Shown here piece by piece: positions 34,616 through 43,793 of a stretch of 56,064 bases of DNA. Source of the stretch: Myxococcales bacterium (GTDB lineage: Bacteria > Myxococcota > UBA727 > JABDBI01); NCBI GenBank assembly GCA_947445025.1, contig CANFCB010000004.1, positions 1 through 56,064 of the forward strand, given 5' to 3'. Both the position numbers and the translations under genes were made by a program. The number at the start of each line of letters is the position of its first letter. The stretch's first letter is position 1. The notes under the pieces were generated by a model. It did not search any database and was not told where the DNA came from. It was given only the letters and a program-made list of their open reading frames with translations.

Positions 34616-35503
34616 ATGGATAATAATAATAATAAAATAGTCGTCATCACCGGCGCATCAAGTGGAATTGGTTTAGCAACAGCGCTCTACCTCAATGAGC
34701 ATGGTTACCACGTTGTTGCGGGAGTTAGAAAACCCCAAGACAAAGAGGCAGTCTTAGCAAAAGCCCAATTTCCCGCTCGGATGTTGACCATATTGTTGGA
34801 TGTCACCAAAGAGAGCGACTTGCAGTCCGCTCTGGCCAGCGTACAAGCCCTCGTTGCAGATCATAAAGAAGTGGCGGCTATTGTGAGCAATGCCGGTATC
34901 GTCATACTTAAAGGCAACATCTCCTGCGAAGAATGTCCTGAAGAAACACTGCGCACCGTCATGGATATTAATTTTTTTGGTGCCGTGCGCTTTATTCAAA
35001 CTTTTTTACCTTTGGTGCGCACAGCAAAAGGCACCGTTGTCATTAATAGCGCCATGGCCGCAAAATTAGTCATCCCTTTTACCGCCGGCTATGCGACTTC
35101 TAAATGCGCTCTGCAAGGCTGGGCTACCTCTTTGCGCAGAGAAGTTTACGCGCAGGGCATCCATGTCGTTCTCATTGAAGCAGCAAGAGCCAGCACCAAT
35201 CTAGACGCCAAACAAAATCCTGAGGCTGTTGACCAAAGCAAACTCTATCCGATGCAACGTCCCTTTATCAAAGCCTTCCTAGAATCGATGGCATCAGGGA
35301 AAAACAATCCGCATTCCTCACCGTGGCGTATTGCTAAAACAATTGCCCAGGCAATTGCAGCAAAGCACCCCAAACTGCACTACGCTATTGGCAGCGGTGG
35401 CCATCTTTTAGCGTTTATCTCTTTGCTGCCTGATCGCATCCAAGATTGGCTCATCAATAAAATGATGCACAAAATGACGAGTACCTCCAAATTGGTTACC
35501 TAA
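34616..35503 (+). CDS. Short-chain dehydrogenase/reductase
   Basis: The start is taken at ATG 34616, because codons before it fall in the aroB relic and add a non-family leader. 295 residues. The cofactor motif TGASSGIG lies near 13-20, NAG near 95, the catalytic Ser in INSAMA and the YATSK motif (Tyr, Lys). The loop after YATSK and the C-terminal helices (AFISLLPDRIQDWLINK) are of the kind seen in retinol-dehydrogenase-like classical SDRs. Substrate unknown. Stands alone on the plus strand, 38 bp before the HMA-MauE gene. Confidence 0.92.
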   Translation: MDNNNNKIVVITGASSGIGLATALYLNEHGYHVVAGVRKPQDKEAVLAKAQFPARMLTILLDVTKESDLQSALASVQALVADHKEVAAIVSNAGIVILKGNISCEECPEETLRTVMDINFFGAVRFIQTFLPLVRTAKGTVVINSAMAAKLVIPFTAGYATSKCALQGWATSLRREVYAQGIHVVLIEAARASTNLDAKQNPEAVDQSKLYPMQRPFIKAFLESMASGKNNPHSSPWRIAKTIAQAIAAKHPKLHYAIGSGGHLLAFISLLPDRIQDWLINKMMHKMTSTSKLVT

Positions 35504-35541
35504 CCAAGATCACTCCCTAAAAACAACGCAAGAGCAAAAAT

Positions 35542-36267
35542 ATGAAGATCCTAAAATTTAAAACTAACCTCAGATGTGAAAGTTGTTTAGCAAAAATAAA
35601 GCCACTTTTGGATGGGGATAAAACTATCCAAAGCTGGGAAGTAAACCTGGCATCCTCGGACAAAGTCCTAACAGTTTCAGGAGATAACGTTGATGTTTCT
35701 CGGGTGAAGGAACTTTTAAAGCAGGTAGGCTATGACGCTCAGGAGTTCAAAGAGGTACCGATAGCGATAAATCCAGTCTCTGAACCATCACCACAAACTT
35801 ATTTCCCTTTGATACTGATTTTTGCCTATTTGGGGGGAGGGATCGCGATTTTTCAGCTTCAAGCACCTATTTTCAATATAAAGGAGGTCATGGGGCAATT
35901 CATGGGCGGGTTTTTTATTATTTTCTCGTTCTTCAAGCTATTGAACCTCAAGGGTTTTTCTGATGCTTACTCAACTTACGATTTGCTCGCTAAACGCTGG
36001 CCAAGCTACGGATATATATACCCCTTCATTGAGCTTGGGCTGGGGATTGCCTATTGGTCACATATTGAAGATTTGTGGGTCGATGTAGCAACTATTGTAG
36101 TTATGGGATTTAGCAGTCTCGGTGTTATGCAAAGCCTAATGCAAAAGCGAAAGATCAAGTGCGCATGTTTGGGAACGGTTTTCAACTTGCCGATGAGTTC
36201 GATCACTTTAATCGAGGATTTGCTTATGATGATTATGGCGATCAGTATGGTTATCCTGTCGCACTAG
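35542..36267 (+). CDS. HMA metal-binding domain fused to a MauE-like membrane domain
   Basis: 241 residues. Residues 1-68 are an HMA fold with the metal pair C12 and C15 (LRCESCLAKI) and a betaalphabeta pattern ending VKELLKQVGYDAQEF. The rest has four membrane helices with GFFIIFSFFKLLNLKGFSDAY and a late CACLGTVFNLPMS motif, as in MauE/DoxX-like redox proteins. It probably binds copper or another soft metal and couples it to thiol chemistry in the membrane. Similar fusions are common near metal-resistance genes; none is adjacent here. Confidence 0.85.
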   Translation: MKILKFKTNLRCESCLAKIKPLLDGDKTIQSWEVNLASSDKVLTVSGDNVDVSRVKELLKQVGYDAQEFKEVPIAINPVSEPSPQTYFPLILIFAYLGGGIAIFQLQAPIFNIKEVMGQFMGGFFIIFSFFKLLNLKGFSDAYSTYDLLAKRWPSYGYIYPFIELGLGIAYWSHIEDLWVDVATIVVMGFSSLGVMQSLMQKRKIKCACLGTVFNLPMSSITLIEDLLMMIMAISMVILSH

Positions 36268-36352
36268 GCGCGCGACCGTTCACAGGAGCAGATACCAGCT
36301 GGTGATGCAAGTTATCTACTGTCACCAAGCTTTTTACGACATCGGGAGAAAA

Positions 36353-36652
36353 ATGAGCAACGATAAGCAGCAGGCCAGGAAAGCGTACGACGAAAAATTG
36401 GAGCATTTAGAAAAACGCGTTGATCATTTTGAGCAGGGAGCAATAACAGAGATTAAAGAACTTCGCCGTAAATTTGATCGAAAATTTCACGCTTTATATT
36501 TATTGGTGACATTTATTGGGATAGCTCTGGTTTGGTATGGGCTGTGGACAATTATTAGCGAAATCGCCATCATCAATAATCCCTATGTAGCTTGCGGATT
36601 AGGCTTTGTTATTTTACTCTTGTCTGGACGCCTTTTTGACAGATTAGTTTGA
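36353..36652 (+). CDS. Small coiled-coil membrane protein
   Basis: 99 residues from ATG 36353, which has GGGAGA just upstream; a longer frame from 36302 lacks this. A charged N-terminal coiled coil (DEKLEHLEKRVDHFEQGAI) is followed by two membrane helices (LYLLVTFIGIALVWYGLWTI and YVACGLGFVILLLSGRLF). No family recognised. Confidence 0.65.
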   Translation: MSNDKQQARKAYDEKLEHLEKRVDHFEQGAITEIKELRRKFDRKFHALYLLVTFIGIALVWYGLWTIISEIAIINNPYVACGLGFVILLLSGRLFDRLV

Positions 36653-36664
36653 TATCCTATAAAA

Positions 36665-37900
36665 TTACGAGCCAAATGTCAGGTGGTGAACATTTACAAC
36701 TTCTTGGCCATTTTTAAATACGGCACGGACCGGATTCAGCGACCAATCGTAAAATAAATCCCAGGGATTATCGCTCGACAAAACACAGAAATCGGCTTTT
36801 TTTCCTGCTTGAATCACGCCTACATCATCACGCCCAACTGACTTTGCCGCATGCCTGGTTATCCCCAACAGAGCCTCTTCGCAGGAAAGACCGCACCTGG
36901 TCACGCTGAGCCTGGCCGCCCAATGCAAGTTGTCGCACATCGCTGATCCTGGATTAAAATCAGTTGCCACGGCAACCTTCAAACCAGCATCTATAAATGA
37001 CCTAGCCGATACTGCGGTTGATAAGCCTAAATACTCTTGTGCGGTCGGCAAAATTTCCGCGATTACATGGGTTTTTGCTAATGCTTTTTTGTCGTCATCA
37101 GTGGCATATTCAAGATGAGAAGCACTTAAAGCAGATACCTGGGCCGCAAGCCATGCACCACCCGAATGACTCAACTGCTCGGCATGCACCTTGCACGATA
37201 AGCCTGCTGCTTTTGCGGCACACAAAATACGCAAACCCTGCTCTTTAGTAAAAGCACCGCGTTCCACAAATACATCACAGGAAGTAGCAATGCCTTGTGT
37301 TTTAATCTGCGGTATCATCTCGTCAATAATATGGTCAACATAGTCGTCAGCGCGGTTTTTATATTCAGGAGGAATGGCGTGAGCTCCTAGAAATGTAGGA
37401 CAAATTTGAATCGGTTGCAGCTGATTGAGCGCACCCATCACTTCCAACATTTTCAACTCATCGATCAGCGACAATCCATAACCAGTCTTGGCTTCAATCG
37501 TCGTCACCCCGTAAGACAACATGCGTGACAGCCTGGGCAATGCCAGCTCAATTAATTCTTCTTTAGTGGCCCATCTAGTTGCTTGCATAGTATTTAAAAT
37601 ACCGCCACCGGCCTGCATGATTTCTTGGTAAGTGGCACCTTGGGCACGCAACACGAATTCATCTCGTCTGGAACCGGCAAAAACCAAATGGGTATGGCAA
37701 TCCACCAGACCGGGCATGACCACACCGCCTAAGCAATCAAAAGTTTCAGCGACGACATATGGCACATGGTCTTCTTTCCCTACCCAAACAATAGATTTAC
37801 CGTCAATAATAACAGCAGCGTTTTGAATTACGCCCAGAGGATTTTGTGCATCCCCATTCATGGTTAACAGTTTTTCAATGTTTCGCAAAAGCAAAGGCAT
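36665..37900 (-). CDS. hutI: Imidazolonepropionase
   Basis: Third step of histidine breakdown: imidazolone-5-propionate to N-formimino-glutamate. 411 residues of the amidohydrolase superfamily. The metal motif DCHTHLVFAGSRRDEF, the TIEAKTGYGLSL stretch, CKVHAEQLSHSGG and the late ATDFNPGSAMCDN are all HutI signatures. It closes the minus-strand run hutU-ribD-hutI, 5 bp after ribD. hutH is not in the window. Confidence 0.95.
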   Translation of the reverse strand: MPLLLRNIEKLLTMNGDAQNPLGVIQNAAVIIDGKSIVWVGKEDHVPYVVAETFDCLGGVVMPGLVDCHTHLVFAGSRRDEFVLRAQGATYQEIMQAGGGILNTMQATRWATKEELIELALPRLSRMLSYGVTTIEAKTGYGLSLIDELKMLEVMGALNQLQPIQICPTFLGAHAIPPEYKNRADDYVDHIIDEMIPQIKTQGIATSCDVFVERGAFTKEQGLRILCAAKAAGLSCKVHAEQLSHSGGAWLAAQVSALSASHLEYATDDDKKALAKTHVIAEILPTAQEYLGLSTAVSARSFIDAGLKVAVATDFNPGSAMCDNLHWAARLSVTRCGLSCEEALLGITRHAAKSVGRDDVGVIQAGKKADFCVLSSDNPWDLFYDWSLNPVRAVFKNGQEVVNVHHLTFGS

Positions 37901-37905
37901 GAAAT

Positions 37906-39081
37906 TTATCCTCGACGATAACCCAGAAAAAGCGCGTCTTCTTTAAGGAGAACAGGTTTAGACCACTCGACCTGAGCCAATAATTCTTGGGGGATTTTAG
38001 TTGAAATCGCATTCACCCCATCCTTTCCAAATATTTTAGGCGAAACAATCCACCATAATTCATCAAACAATTGTTCTTTGATTAATTGCATGAGCAATTG
38101 AGCACCGCATTCAACCAATACACTTGTCATTCCTAACTGGCCCATGGCTTTTAACACATGCGGTAATGAGACATGGTTATCAAAAGCAGGAACTTGAATT
38201 CGAAGAATGCCAGCGCGATCAAATTCTTGCACACGCATTTTGGTCGCAAGCTCAGTATGCATCACATGAACAGGCCCATGTGCTTGATCGTATACAGAAC
38301 TTATAACGTCAGTTTGCAATGCGCCATCGAGCACAATTCGGTATGGATTTCTGACAAAATCTAAATCCAAATGTCGCACAGTCAAAGCAGGATTATCGAT
38401 AGATATTGTGTTAGAGCCAACCATGACAGCGTCTATGCAATTGCGCAATTGATGGATCAGAGTCCGTGCTTTTTGGTGCGAAATATCTGTTTGTGTTCCT
38501 CTTTCTTTGGTCACGCATCCGTCGAGAGAGGTAGCCACTTTACAAATCACCCAGGGAGCTTGACGTTGAATATGTTTTGCAAATGGCAAGATCAAAGCAT
38601 GTGCCTTGGCATTTAGCGGATCATTTTCCCTTAAAATGACCTCGATGCCCGCCTCTTGCAAACAGCGAATTCCGTTACCCTCTACTTTAGGATTTGGATC
38701 TTTGACACCGATGATCACTCTTTTAATTCCGGCACGGATAATCGCTTGCGTGCAAGGAGCCGTACGGCCAAAATGGTGACAAGGTTCTAAAGTAGTATAG
38801 AGCGTCGCGCCACGAGCTAATTCGCCTGCTTCTTGTAAGGCATTGATCTCTGCATGAGCCTGTCCTGCAGGAGAGGTAAAACCTTTTCCAACGATCAGCT
38901 TATCTTTCACAATTACTGAACCAACCGGCGGATTCGGATAGGTACGACCTACACCTTGGTATGCCTGCAACAACGCCTGGTGAAAACACTCATCTGCAAA
39001 CGACAAAGTCGATGCTACGTCAAAACCAGCAGCCTCATCGATTAAAAACCCAAAAGGGGATTGTGTAAAATAATTTTGCAA
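37906..39081 (-). CDS. ribD: Bifunctional pyrimidine deaminase/reductase RibD
   Basis: Riboflavin pathway: deaminates and then reduces the GTP-derived pyrimidine. Deaminase half: zinc motif HAE (GQAHAEINAL) and PCHHFGRTAPC. Reductase half: ICKVATSLDGCVT and the later VECGAQLL. The start is uncertain. An in-frame ATG at 39219 lies far inside hutU. I prefer the TTG at 39081, because ATAGG lies 6 bases upstream and the gene then starts 17 bp after the hutU stop. That leaves about 20 residues before the conserved ADECFHQALLQAY. ribE, ribA and ribH are not nearby, and the position inside a hut operon is unusual. Confidence 0.9.
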   Translation of the reverse strand: MQNYFTQSPFGFLIDEAAGFDVASTLSFADECFHQALLQAYQGVGRTYPNPPVGSVIVKDKLIVGKGFTSPAGQAHAEINALQEAGELARGATLYTTLEPCHHFGRTAPCTQAIIRAGIKRVIIGVKDPNPKVEGNGIRCLQEAGIEVILRENDPLNAKAHALILPFAKHIQRQAPWVICKVATSLDGCVTKERGTQTDISHQKARTLIHQLRNCIDAVMVGSNTISIDNPALTVRHLDLDFVRNPYRIVLDGALQTDVISSVYDQAHGPVHVMHTELATKMRVQEFDRAGILRIQVPAFDNHVSLPHVLKAMGQLGMTSVLVECGAQLLMQLIKEQLFDELWWIVSPKIFGKDGVNAISTKIPQELLAQVEWSKPVLLKEDALFLGYRRG

Positions 39082-39097
39082 AACAAACCTATAATAG

Positions 39098-40762
39098 CTA
39101 TACGGTAAATCCAGGAATCTTGATGTTTCTAGCTTTTGCGCAGACCATAGCATCTTCGTATCCTGCATCAACATGTCGCATGACCCCCAAAGCAGGATCG
39201 CATAGCAAAACACGTTCAATACGCAATGCCGCCTCGTCAGTTCCGTCAGCCACGATCACTTGACCGGCATGCAAACTATAACCCATCCCGACACCGCCAC
39301 CTTGATGAAAACTGACCCATGAAGCTCCATTCACCGCATTCACCAAAGCATTTAGAATAGGCCAATCCGCAACAGCATCTGAGCCGTCTTTCATGCCCTC
39401 TGTTTCACGATAGGGGCTGGCGACTGAACCACAATCCAAATGATCTCTACCAATGACAATAGGGGCCTTTACGCGGCCCTCTTTGACCAACTGATTAAAC
39501 GCTAGGCCGGCTAAATGTCTTTCACCATATCCAAGCCAACAAATGCGGGCAGGTAAACCCTGAAAGGTCACGCGCTCACGTGCCAGCTTCAGCCAGCGTT
39601 GCAAATTTTGTTTTTCTGGAAAAAGTTCAGCTACCACGCGATCTGTCAGATAAATATCTTCGGGATCTCCCGATAATGCCACCCAGCGAAATGGTCCCAT
39701 GCCCAAACAAAATAACGGACGAATGTAAGCTGGAACAAAACCAGGATAATCGAAGGCTCGCAAAACCCCGCCCTTTTTCGCTTCTGCCCGTAAATTATTT
39801 CCATAATCAAAAACAGGAACACCGTCATCGAGCCAGCGCAGCATGGCGTTTACCTGATCAGCCATACTTGCTCGCACCGTTGTCAAAAATTGCTCGGGAT
39901 TTTCCTGCCTATATGCTGCGGCTTGCTGTTCACTAAAATCAACAGGACGATAACCATATAAGGGATCATGTGCGGAAGTTTGATCTGTGATCAGATCAGG
40001 TTTAAAACCACGCGCATACAACTCAGGAAATAACTTTGCAGCGTTTCCTAATAGCGCAATGCTGATCGCTTTTTTGATCCGAGCAGCACTGGTACACAGA
40101 TCAATCGCTTCATCAAGATCGCGAACCATGACATCCACATATTTGGTTTCAAGACGACGAATAATTCGTTCTTCATCCACTTCAACGACCAAACAAATGC
40201 CACCACACATAGTAACGGCAAGCGGTTGCGCACCTCCCATTCCACCTAGACCCGCTGTTAAAATAATTTTTCCAGCGAGGTCTCCATCGGTTTGAAAGTG
40301 AACACGCGCAGCCTGCGCAAATGTCTCATAAGTGCCTTGTAAAATTCCTTGCGTACCGATGTAGATCCAGGAACCCGCTGTCATCTGGCCATACATCATG
40401 AGACCTGCTTTTTCCAGCTGATCAAAATGATCCCAATTGGCCCAATGTCCCACTAAATTAGAATTAGCAATAATCACTCGAGGTGCATTCTCATGGGTTC
40501 TTACAATCCCAACCGGCTTGCCAGATTGAATGAGCAGCGACTCATTATTTTCTAAATTTCTTAAAGCTAACACTATTGCATCAAAAGCCTGCCAATTACG
40601 CGCTGCTTTACCGCGACCGCCATAGACGATCAATTCTTCTGGTTTTTCAGCCACACTTGCATCTAAATTATTCAGAAACATGCGCAAAGCGGCTTCTTGC
40701 ACCCAGCCTTTGCAACTTATTTTTGATCCCCTAGGAGCTGTTATGGTGCGCTTAGACATCAT
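39098..40762 (-). CDS. hutU: Urocanate hydratase
   Basis: Second step of histidine breakdown, using tightly bound NAD. About 555 residues from ATG 40762 (or 40759), just after GAGAAAAGAC; upstream frame codons are not family-like. Signatures: [44 protein letters not shown] (the NAD loop), DQTSAHDP and [22 protein letters not shown]. All conserved blocks are present and the length is normal. Confidence 0.96.
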   Translation of the reverse strand: MMSKRTITAPRGSKISCKGWVQEAALRMFLNNLDASVAEKPEELIVYGGRGKAARNWQAFDAIVLALRNLENNESLLIQSGKPVGIVRTHENAPRVIIANSNLVGHWANWDHFDQLEKAGLMMYGQMTAGSWIYIGTQGILQGTYETFAQAARVHFQTDGDLAGKIILTAGLGGMGGAQPLAVTMCGGICLVVEVDEERIIRRLETKYVDVMVRDLDEAIDLCTSAARIKKAISIALLGNAAKLFPELYARGFKPDLITDQTSAHDPLYGYRPVDFSEQQAAAYRQENPEQFLTTVRASMADQVNAMLRWLDDGVPVFDYGNNLRAEAKKGGVLRAFDYPGFVPAYIRPLFCLGMGPFRWVALSGDPEDIYLTDRVVAELFPEKQNLQRWLKLARERVTFQGLPARICWLGYGERHLAGLAFNQLVKEGRVKAPIVIGRDHLDCGSVASPYRETEGMKDGSDAVADWPILNALVNAVNGASWVSFHQGGGVGMGYSLHAGQVIVADGTDEAALRIERVLLCDPALGVMRHVDAGYEDAMVCAKARNIKIPGFTV

Positions 40763-40954
40763 GTCTTTTCTCGTTGTCAAAAGGCTTAAGCATGCGATTG
40801 CAAACAAATTTTTAATGAAAAAGTAAGGCCCTGTCTACATAAAAAAAAATAAGAACAAATACTTTTTTGTTGTTTTGAAATATGGTAAGTGCTAATAGAG
40901 CGTTTCCTGGCAAGATGATATTGTTCTTGCCTTTAATCAATTGAGGTTCCTTAC

Positions 40955-41173
40955 ATGCGACGTACACATTTGTTTGTTACTATTCTTTCTATGGTTCTTT
41001 TCTCATTTGCTTCTTGCAAATGTAACAAAACTGAAGCTACTGATGATACAGCTGTTGAAGCTCCAGCAGATGCAGCTCCTGCAGAAGTTGCTCCAGAAGC
41101 AGCTCCTGCTCCAGAAGCAGCTCCAGCTGCTGCAGAAGCAGCTCCAGCAGAAGCAGCTCCTGCTGCCCATTAA
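40955..41173 (+). CDS. Small Ala/Pro/Glu-repeat lipoprotein
   Basis: 72 residues. The signal peptide ends FSFASC, a good lipobox (Cys at about 22), with a second Cys two residues later. The mature part is a low-complexity run of Ala-Ala-Pro-Ala-Glu-type repeats, with the nucleotide unit near GCAGCTCCTGCAGAA. GAGG precedes the ATG by 9 bases, and a clear terminator follows the gene, so it is expressed as a single unit. Such short lipoproteins are often abundant envelope proteins; the role is unknown. Slippage in the repeat could change its length. Confidence 0.82.
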   Translation: MRRTHLFVTILSMVLFSFASCKCNKTEATDDTAVEAPADAAPAEVAPEAAPAPEAAPAAAEAAPAEAAPAAH

Positions 41174-41215
41174 TTTGTTTTAATGTACAAGTTGATTTAG
41201 CTAAATCGCGTTTTA

Positions 41216-41255
41216 GCTTCTCCCGTTAAAAGGAGAAGCAACTCGATTTTTTTTT
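41216..41255 (+). terminator. Rho-independent terminator after the small lipoprotein gene
   Basis: An 8-bp perfect stem GCTTCTCC / GGAGAAGC (41216-41223, 41232-41239) with loop CGTTAAAA. After a short spacer comes a run of nine T residues (41247-41255). The outer AAATCG and CGATTT can extend the stem. Confidence 0.85.
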
Positions 41256-41258
41256 GCC

Positions 41259-41939
41259 TTAAGTCGAAGCATCGAAGTCGACGTTCGGCTGAGGACCAGC
41301 TGTTTTTGCCATCTTAGGCAACTTAGCCACCAAGCCATCGGCAACAGTTTGTCTCATCGAAAAAACATCTTGCTCAATATATGCATGAGCCAAACGCCGT
41401 TTCAGAAATTGTCCAAATAAACCATCGAGCAAATCTTCTATTTCGTCTAGATTAGACATTCTTAGCAAAATTGTTTCTGCAGAAGATTCATGTACTGATA
41501 AATTTTCGCCATCTTCCTGCGCGTCGCTCACAGTAAAAGATTGTTCTGTTTTTGCATTACCAATCGCGCCATCTGCGGCCTGAACAATCACGTAGTGCAA
41601 ACGTTCCCCTATGACAAAGTTGAGTGCCAGAGAATCAACATAAGCGCCAGCGCGAATTGCTTGCAATACTTCTCCGCTATCATCTAAAGCTGTGCCAACA
41701 ACAGAGATCCGCGTCTCGGTTACGACTAATGGTTTCAGATTCATTCGTTTGCCAATGGCAATTTTCACAGTTTGTTCACGAGAAGGCCATTTGGGTAAAA
41801 TTTTTGAAATTAAAATTTCACCACCAACTTGATCAATATGAAAATAAAGCCACGTCAAAAATTCTGGACCTAGAAAAGACAACCTTTGATGAGAAGTTTT
41901 ACCCTGAAAACCATCACTATCTTGATCATCAGCACGCAT
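41259..41939 (-). CDS. RdgC-linked protein of unknown function
   Basis: 226 residues, cytosolic. It begins LSFLGPEFLTWLYFHIDQVGGE (residues 21-42), a motif that I believe recurs in proteins paired with short RdgC homologues. A beta-rich region (VVTETRISVVGTALDDSGE) follows, then a helical C-terminus (EIEDLLDGLFGQFLKRRLA). It could supply the part missing from the short RdgC upstream. The 18-bp spacing implies one transcript. The functional link is inference from order and size. Confidence 0.55.
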   Translation of the reverse strand: MRADDQDSDGFQGKTSHQRLSFLGPEFLTWLYFHIDQVGGEILISKILPKWPSREQTVKIAIGKRMNLKPLVVTETRISVVGTALDDSGEVLQAIRAGAYVDSLALNFVIGERLHYVIVQAADGAIGNAKTEQSFTVSDAQEDGENLSVHESSAETILLRMSNLDEIEDLLDGLFGQFLKRRLAHAYIEQDVFSMRQTVADGLVAKLPKMAKTAGPQPNVDFDAST

Positions 41940-41957
41940 GATTCACCTTCCAATTTT

Positions 41958-42599
41958 TTAATTAACTTCAGTACGGATTATAATTTTAAATAGTTCTTGC
42001 GGTTTTAGTGTCTCCAAAATGCCTTTATCCATCAAGGATAAATTAGACATAATGGCCGTGTCTGCAAATGTTTTTAAACGCAACTTCACATGAAAAGTTT
42101 GCTCAAATAAATCGACAAACCGATCACTTACCCCTTTGCCTCTAGCGAAAAAACGCACTTCTTTGCGAGACAAATCCCAGAAACAATCCACGACTTTACT
42201 CCTCGGTAAAATTCGTTTACGCATTTCACTCATGATCGCGGCCTGAATAGTTTGCTTGAGCTGCGCACCGCGCTCTGATTGATGCTTTTCTAGGGATTCA
42301 TTGAGACGTTTTTGTACTAAGTCGCGCATCATGGCTTTGGGAAAAGAAATGACATCTTCTCGGTAACCAAGAGCAATACAGTCACCAAACAAAAACTGAT
42401 CATTTAAAATAGGTTCATCATCTGCGTATGGTTTTTGCAAAGGGACAAAACCAAAACTTTCATTATCCTCACCTTCAGGGTGTAAAGGAATGAAGCGACG
42501 GACACTGAGTGCCTCTTCAAAAATTTCCGTGAAATTAGCAGGCGCGGTTCCTTCTACACGAAAGCGTAAATAAGTTATAGAGCCACTCAAAATACCCAC
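41958..42599 (-). CDS. RdgC-like recombination-associated protein (short form)
   Basis: Start at GTG 42599, with a strong AAGGAG 6 bases upstream; an ATG at 42626 is further out without one. 213 residues against about 300 in enterobacterial RdgC. Similar parts: FEEALSVRRFIPLHP, SFGFVPLQKP, LALGYRED-like GDCIALGYREDVISFP, then IMSEMRKRILPRSKVVDCFWD and the closing VDLFEQTF. RdgC forms a DNA-encircling ring that limits RecA. The C-terminal third is missing and may be supplied by the next gene. Confidence 0.7.
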   Translation of the reverse strand: MGILSGSITYLRFRVEGTAPANFTEIFEEALSVRRFIPLHPEGEDNESFGFVPLQKPYADDEPILNDQFLFGDCIALGYREDVISFPKAMMRDLVQKRLNESLEKHQSERGAQLKQTIQAAIMSEMRKRILPRSKVVDCFWDLSRKEVRFFARGKGVSDRFVDLFEQTFHVKLRLKTFADTAIMSNLSLMDKGILETLKPQELFKIIIRTEVN

Positions 42600-42685
42600 A
42601 ATAGTCTCCTTGGTCTTAAGAACCATTCATTAGCACAACTTCTGCAAGGACTAAATATAATCGCTCCATGGTTTTAAAGTAATAT

Positions 42686-43732
42686 ATGATGGAAAAAAAA
42701 TTATTTTGGGCGATTTTACTTTTATGCGCGCATGCCCGGGCGCTCATTAACAGCGAAACCGCAGGAAAAGAACAGATACCTGCCGCAATGCAGATCTGGT
42801 CGATGCAAAAGGACCAACTCAAATTTCGTTGTTCGGGGACACTGATAGCTCCTGACGTGGTTATCACAGAAGCAAGTTGCATTTATGATGAAAATCATCA
42901 AAGACGCAGCGGAACGTTCCTAATTTCAAACTCAACTAGTACCGATTTTTCCAATCCACTTTCTGATATTTTGCAACGAGTCCTCGCAACTGTTAGAAGC
43001 GAAGTCCGACACCCCACTGAAAATCTCGTTTTACTTTATTTAAAACAAGCGATTTCAATTAAGCCTGCCGTATTATTGCAGCCAGATGAAGCGCATCAAC
43101 TTATCAATCCCGGTCTCTCTCTTGTGGCAGGTTGGGGACTCAGTCAGATTCCAGAAGCTCTCCCATGGTTTGAAAAAACAAAGACTTACTGGTTTGGTAA
43201 AAATGAAATACGTCAGTCAAATACCAAGCAGCTAGGCAGCACGCATATAGGTGGCATAACCAAACATCTGCTTGAGTTTGGGCAAGAGCCCAAAGATGCC
43301 CTCGGATGCACAGGTGATGAAGGTGGCCCTATCGTCATCAATATTCAAACTTCATTCACGAATACAGAAAGACTTGTTGGGATTATTTCTTCTCACGCCA
43401 ACCTGGAAAAATGCCATTCTCCAACTTACGGCTTGCGTTTAGACACGCTTTTTGACTTCATTCATGATCAACTGATCCAAGGTTGCCAAAAGGGTTACCG
43501 GATTTGGTGTCATGTTCAAGGATTGCTGCCTCCTGGCTTTGACGACGAGGATCATCCTCAAGTCATTACTCCTGAACCGATACTACCACCGAAGCCGCCT
43601 CCCTCTGCCTCCTTGCATGAAGAACCTAAATTTGATTTTGCCAACCAAGAGCAAAAAAAAGCGCCTAATAAAAATTTGAAAATAAGAATGGAAAGCATGG
43701 GCTGTAATTGTCTGAAAGTGCGTAAACAATAA
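42686..43732 (+). CDS. Exported trypsin-fold pseudoprotease
   Basis: 348 residues with a signal peptide (LFWAILLLCAHARA). Trypsin-family landmarks are clear: RCSGTLIAPDVVIT (48-61), VAGWGLSQI and CTGDEGGPIV (208-217). But all three catalytic positions are changed. TAAHC reads TEASC (His to Ser64), the DIALL-type Asp position reads ENLVLL (Asn113) and GDSGGP reads GDEGGP (Ser to Glu212). The fold is therefore kept while the enzyme should be dead, as in haptoglobin-like or serine-protease-homologue proteins, which act as binders. The C-terminal 80 residues are a Pro-rich linker and a basic tail with two Cys. Divergent from the rdgC-like pair. Confidence 0.85.
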   Translation: MMEKKLFWAILLLCAHARALINSETAGKEQIPAAMQIWSMQKDQLKFRCSGTLIAPDVVITEASCIYDENHQRRSGTFLISNSTSTDFSNPLSDILQRVLATVRSEVRHPTENLVLLYLKQAISIKPAVLLQPDEAHQLINPGLSLVAGWGLSQIPEALPWFEKTKTYWFGKNEIRQSNTKQLGSTHIGGITKHLLEFGQEPKDALGCTGDEGGPIVINIQTSFTNTERLVGIISSHANLEKCHSPTYGLRLDTLFDFIHDQLIQGCQKGYRIWCHVQGLLPPGFDDEDHPQVITPEPILPPKPPPSASLHEEPKFDFANQEQKKAPNKNLKIRMESMGCNCLKVRKQ

Positions 43733-43793
43733 TCACATGAGATGGCCATTTCACTGTAGACCTCTTTGAACAAAACCCATAAATATCTTTTGC

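Noticed and set aside
39082-39219. ribD start at ATG 39219
   Set aside because: This would place 122 bases of ribD inside hutU and add residues unlike any RibD N-terminus.
41080-41170. Short tandem repeat as a CRISPR-like or minisatellite array
   Set aside because: The repetition follows codons of the Ala-Ala-Pro-Glu protein and has no spacers. No CRISPR array was seen anywhere in the window.
40941-41183. Leu/Gln repeat protein in the second frame over the small lipoprotein gene
   Set aside because: Shadow of the Ala/Pro repeat; the other frame has the ribosome site, signal peptide and lipobox.
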